Origin: an uncultured bacterium
GTDB taxonomy: Bacteria > Actinomycetota > Thermoleophilia > BMS3ABIN01
Reading direction: 5' to 3'
NCBI GenBank assembly: GCA_913009925.1
Contig: CAJVWY010000059.1
Coordinates: 1 to 7,119 of the forward strand
Length of the DNA: 7,119 nucleotides
Shown here: positions 6,034 through 7,119 of the stretch, piece after piece
Layout: the number at the start of each line of letters is the position of its first letter
Position numbering within the stretch: position 1 is the stretch's first letter
Translations under genes and position numbers: made by a program
The notes under the pieces: generated by a model
What the model was told of the DNA's origin: nothing
Seen by the model: only the letters and a program-made list of their open reading frames with translations
Database searches by the model: none

Positions 6034-6813
6034 TTGCCTCGCAAACCTAAAAACTCTCCTAAAAGAGAGAAGATACAATCCCTTTTCAGGGACTATCAGG
6101 AGACCCGGGATGCCAAAACCAAGAGCGTCCTGGTGGACGCTCATATGGACCTGGTTCGTTCGCTGGCGCGCCGTTTCGCCAACCGCGGCGAGCCCCAGGA
6201 TGACCTGATACAGGTCGCCTCCATCGGCCTGCTCAAGGCCATAGACCGGTTTGACCCTGATCGAAACGTCCAGTTCTCCACCTACGCCGTTCCCACCATC
6301 GTGGGTGAGCTGAAACGTTATTTCCGCGACCGCACCTCGACCATCCGTCTCCCCCGGGGACTGCGCGAGCGCAGTTATACTCTCAATGCCGCCATCCAGA
6401 AGTTCTCACAGGAATGTGGCCGTTCGCCAAATATAAGTGAGATTGCCGGTATAACGGGTATAAGTGAAGAGGACGTCATCGAGGGCCTGGAAAGCGTGGA
6501 AACGGCCGCGGTGGCCTCCCTGGATATGGCAAAGGATAGTGGGGACCTGTCACTCCTGGATGTGCTCGGCGATGAAGACAAGGAGCTCAGCATGCTTGAT
6601 GAACGTTTGAGCTTGGCTGGAGCCATGTCCAATCTGGAAGCCAGGGAGCAGAATCTGCTCTACCTTCGGTTCATAGAGGGCCTGAGCCAGACCGAGATCG
6701 CTGACCGGCTTGGAATATCCCAAATGCATGTATCGCGCCTGCTTCGACGGGCGTTGCAGATACTGAGACATGAACTGGTGACGCCGATATCGCGGGAGCC
6801 TTTTCAGACTTGA
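6034..6813 (+). CDS. RNA polymerase sigma factor, SigB/SigF/SigG family
   Basis: A 259-residue alternative sigma factor of the SigB/SigF/SigG (group 3) type, which directs RNA polymerase to general-stress or sporulation promoters. Region 2 covers about 33-102: DLIQVASIGLLKAIDRFDP (57-75) and FSTYAVPTIVGELKRYFRDR (81-100), which contact core polymerase and the -10. RLPRGLRE (105-112) opens region 3 (to about 170). Region 4 (about 195-248) contains the helix-turn-helix LSQTEIADRLGISQMHVSRL, which reads the -35 and is nearly identical to the ISQMHVSRL of Bacillus SigB. Length equals the family norm of about 260. I chose TTG 6034, 7 bases after the upstream stop, because its N-terminus then fits the family; ATG 5956 would overlap the upstream gene by 71 bases and add a non-family leader. 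Neither has a good ribosome-binding site, so translation is probably coupled to the first gene. An RsbW-like gene follows immediately. Confidence 0.93.
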   Translation: MPRKPKNSPKREKIQSLFRDYQETRDAKTKSVLVDAHMDLVRSLARRFANRGEPQDDLIQVASIGLLKAIDRFDPDRNVQFSTYAVPTIVGELKRYFRDRTSTIRLPRGLRERSYTLNAAIQKFSQECGRSPNISEIAGITGISEEDVIEGLESVETAAVASLDMAKDSGDLSLLDVLGDEDKELSMLDERLSLAGAMSNLEAREQNLLYLRFIEGLSQTEIADRLGISQMHVSRLLRRALQILRHELVTPISREPFQT

Positions 6814-6818
6814 AAAAC

Positions 6819-6993
6819 ATGGAAGATATGCAATTTCATCTGATGAGCCTGGTGGTTCCGGCCAAGGCCGAGTATCTGTCGATGATCAGACTGGCTGTCG
6901 CCGCTATCGCCAAGGATACCGGCTTCCCTGATGACAGCATCTCCGACCTCAAGGTCGCGCTGTCGGAAGCTGCCTCCAATGTGATCCGGCACG
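6819..6993 (+). CDS. RsbW-like anti-sigma factor / serine kinase, 3' truncated by contig end
   Basis: The first 58 residues of a canonical anti-sigma factor of the RsbW/SpoIIAB family (GHKL-type kinase), which binds its sigma factor and is released by an anti-anti-sigma protein that it phosphorylates. LVVPAKAEYLSMIRLAV (11-27) and ISDLKVALSEAASNVIRH (41-58) closely follow the Bacillus RsbW N-terminus, with the N-box residues Glu50 and Asn54 intact. The gene follows the sigma factor stop by 5 bases from ATG 6819. An in-frame TTG at 6810 overlaps that stop and has GGGAG 11 bases upstream, so it is a real alternative; ATG 6828 is also possible. The reading frame runs on to a stop at 7026-7028, but everything after about 6993 is sequencing adapter, so the final residues (IGRASCRERV) are not biological. 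The rest of the gene is missing. Confidence 0.86.
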
Positions 6994-7051
6994 AGATCGG
7001 AAGAGCGTCGTGTAGGGAAAGAGTGTAGATCTCGGTGGTCGCCGTATCATT
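6994..7051. other. Illumina adapter read-through (sequencing artefact)
   Basis: The 58 bases starting AGATCGGAAGAGCGTCGTGT and ending in GCCGTATCATT are the complete reverse complement of the Illumina TruSeq universal (read 1/P5) adapter, recognised from memory without mismatch. This is library DNA, not genome. It marks the true end of the contig and should be trimmed together with everything after it. Confidence 0.97.
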
Positions 7052-7119
7052 AAAAAAAACACGAACATGTGGCGCTCGGGGTGTGCTGCGGCAGAGGAGT
7101 GTAGCGCGTTAGCTACGCT
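7052..7119. other. Poly-A run and meaningless tail after the adapter
   Basis: Eight A residues (7052-7059) follow the last adapter base, the usual pattern when a sequencer reads past the end of a short insert. The remaining 60 bases show no coding frame or recognisable element and are best explained as low-quality run-off bases carried into the assembly. Confidence 0.85.

Noticed and set aside
7096..7118. Short inverted repeat (GTAGC...GCTAC) near the window end
   Set aside because: It lies in the noise after the sequencing adapter and is short enough to arise by chance.

Overview
The window is most likely the end of a metagenomic or draft contig from a Gram-positive bacterium. Two features support this: a small secreted protein with an LPXTG-type sortase sorting signal, and a SigB/SigF-type sigma factor next to an RsbW-like anti-sigma kinase. 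A deep-branching actinobacterium or a Bacillota relative would fit; the sequence alone does not fix the phylum. Genuine genome sequence ends at about base 6993. From 6994 to the end is an Illumina adapter, a poly-A run and a meaningless tail.

Layout: (1) Bases 1-3481 are a surface-polysaccharide region: the first codons of a polysaccharide flippase on the minus strand, diverging from an O-antigen ligase/polymerase-type membrane protein (203-1456, +), then a long membrane-bound UDP-sugar 4,6-dehydratase of the WbpM/PglF/CapD class (1499-3481, +). (2) Bases 3478-4597 hold a membrane-anchored TPR protein (minus strand, overlapping the dehydratase stop by 4 bases), a 128-base divergent spacer that follows its longest possible 5' end, and the small LPSTG surface protein (4095-4544, +), closed by a strong terminator. 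(3) Bases 4603-5505 hold two minus-strand genes: a DJ-1/PfpI-family protein that has lost its nucleophilic cysteine, and a small four-cysteine protein of unknown function. (4) Bases 5637-6993 are a stress-sigma operon: a degenerate RsbW-like ATPase-fold protein, a SigB/SigF-type sigma factor, and a canonical RsbW-like anti-sigma factor cut off by the contig end.

The first three genes plausibly build and export a cell-surface glycan, and the LPSTG protein would be attached to the same wall. The sigma operon looks like a partner-switching stress regulator. A good GTTT/GGGTA(T/G) SigB-type promoter precedes the PfpI-like gene and a weaker one precedes the sigma operon, so the sigma factor may control its neighbour and itself. 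No STAS-domain anti-anti-sigma gene is visible.

No stretch above 300 bases lacks a gene. I saw no tRNA, rRNA, CRISPR array, transposon or attachment site.
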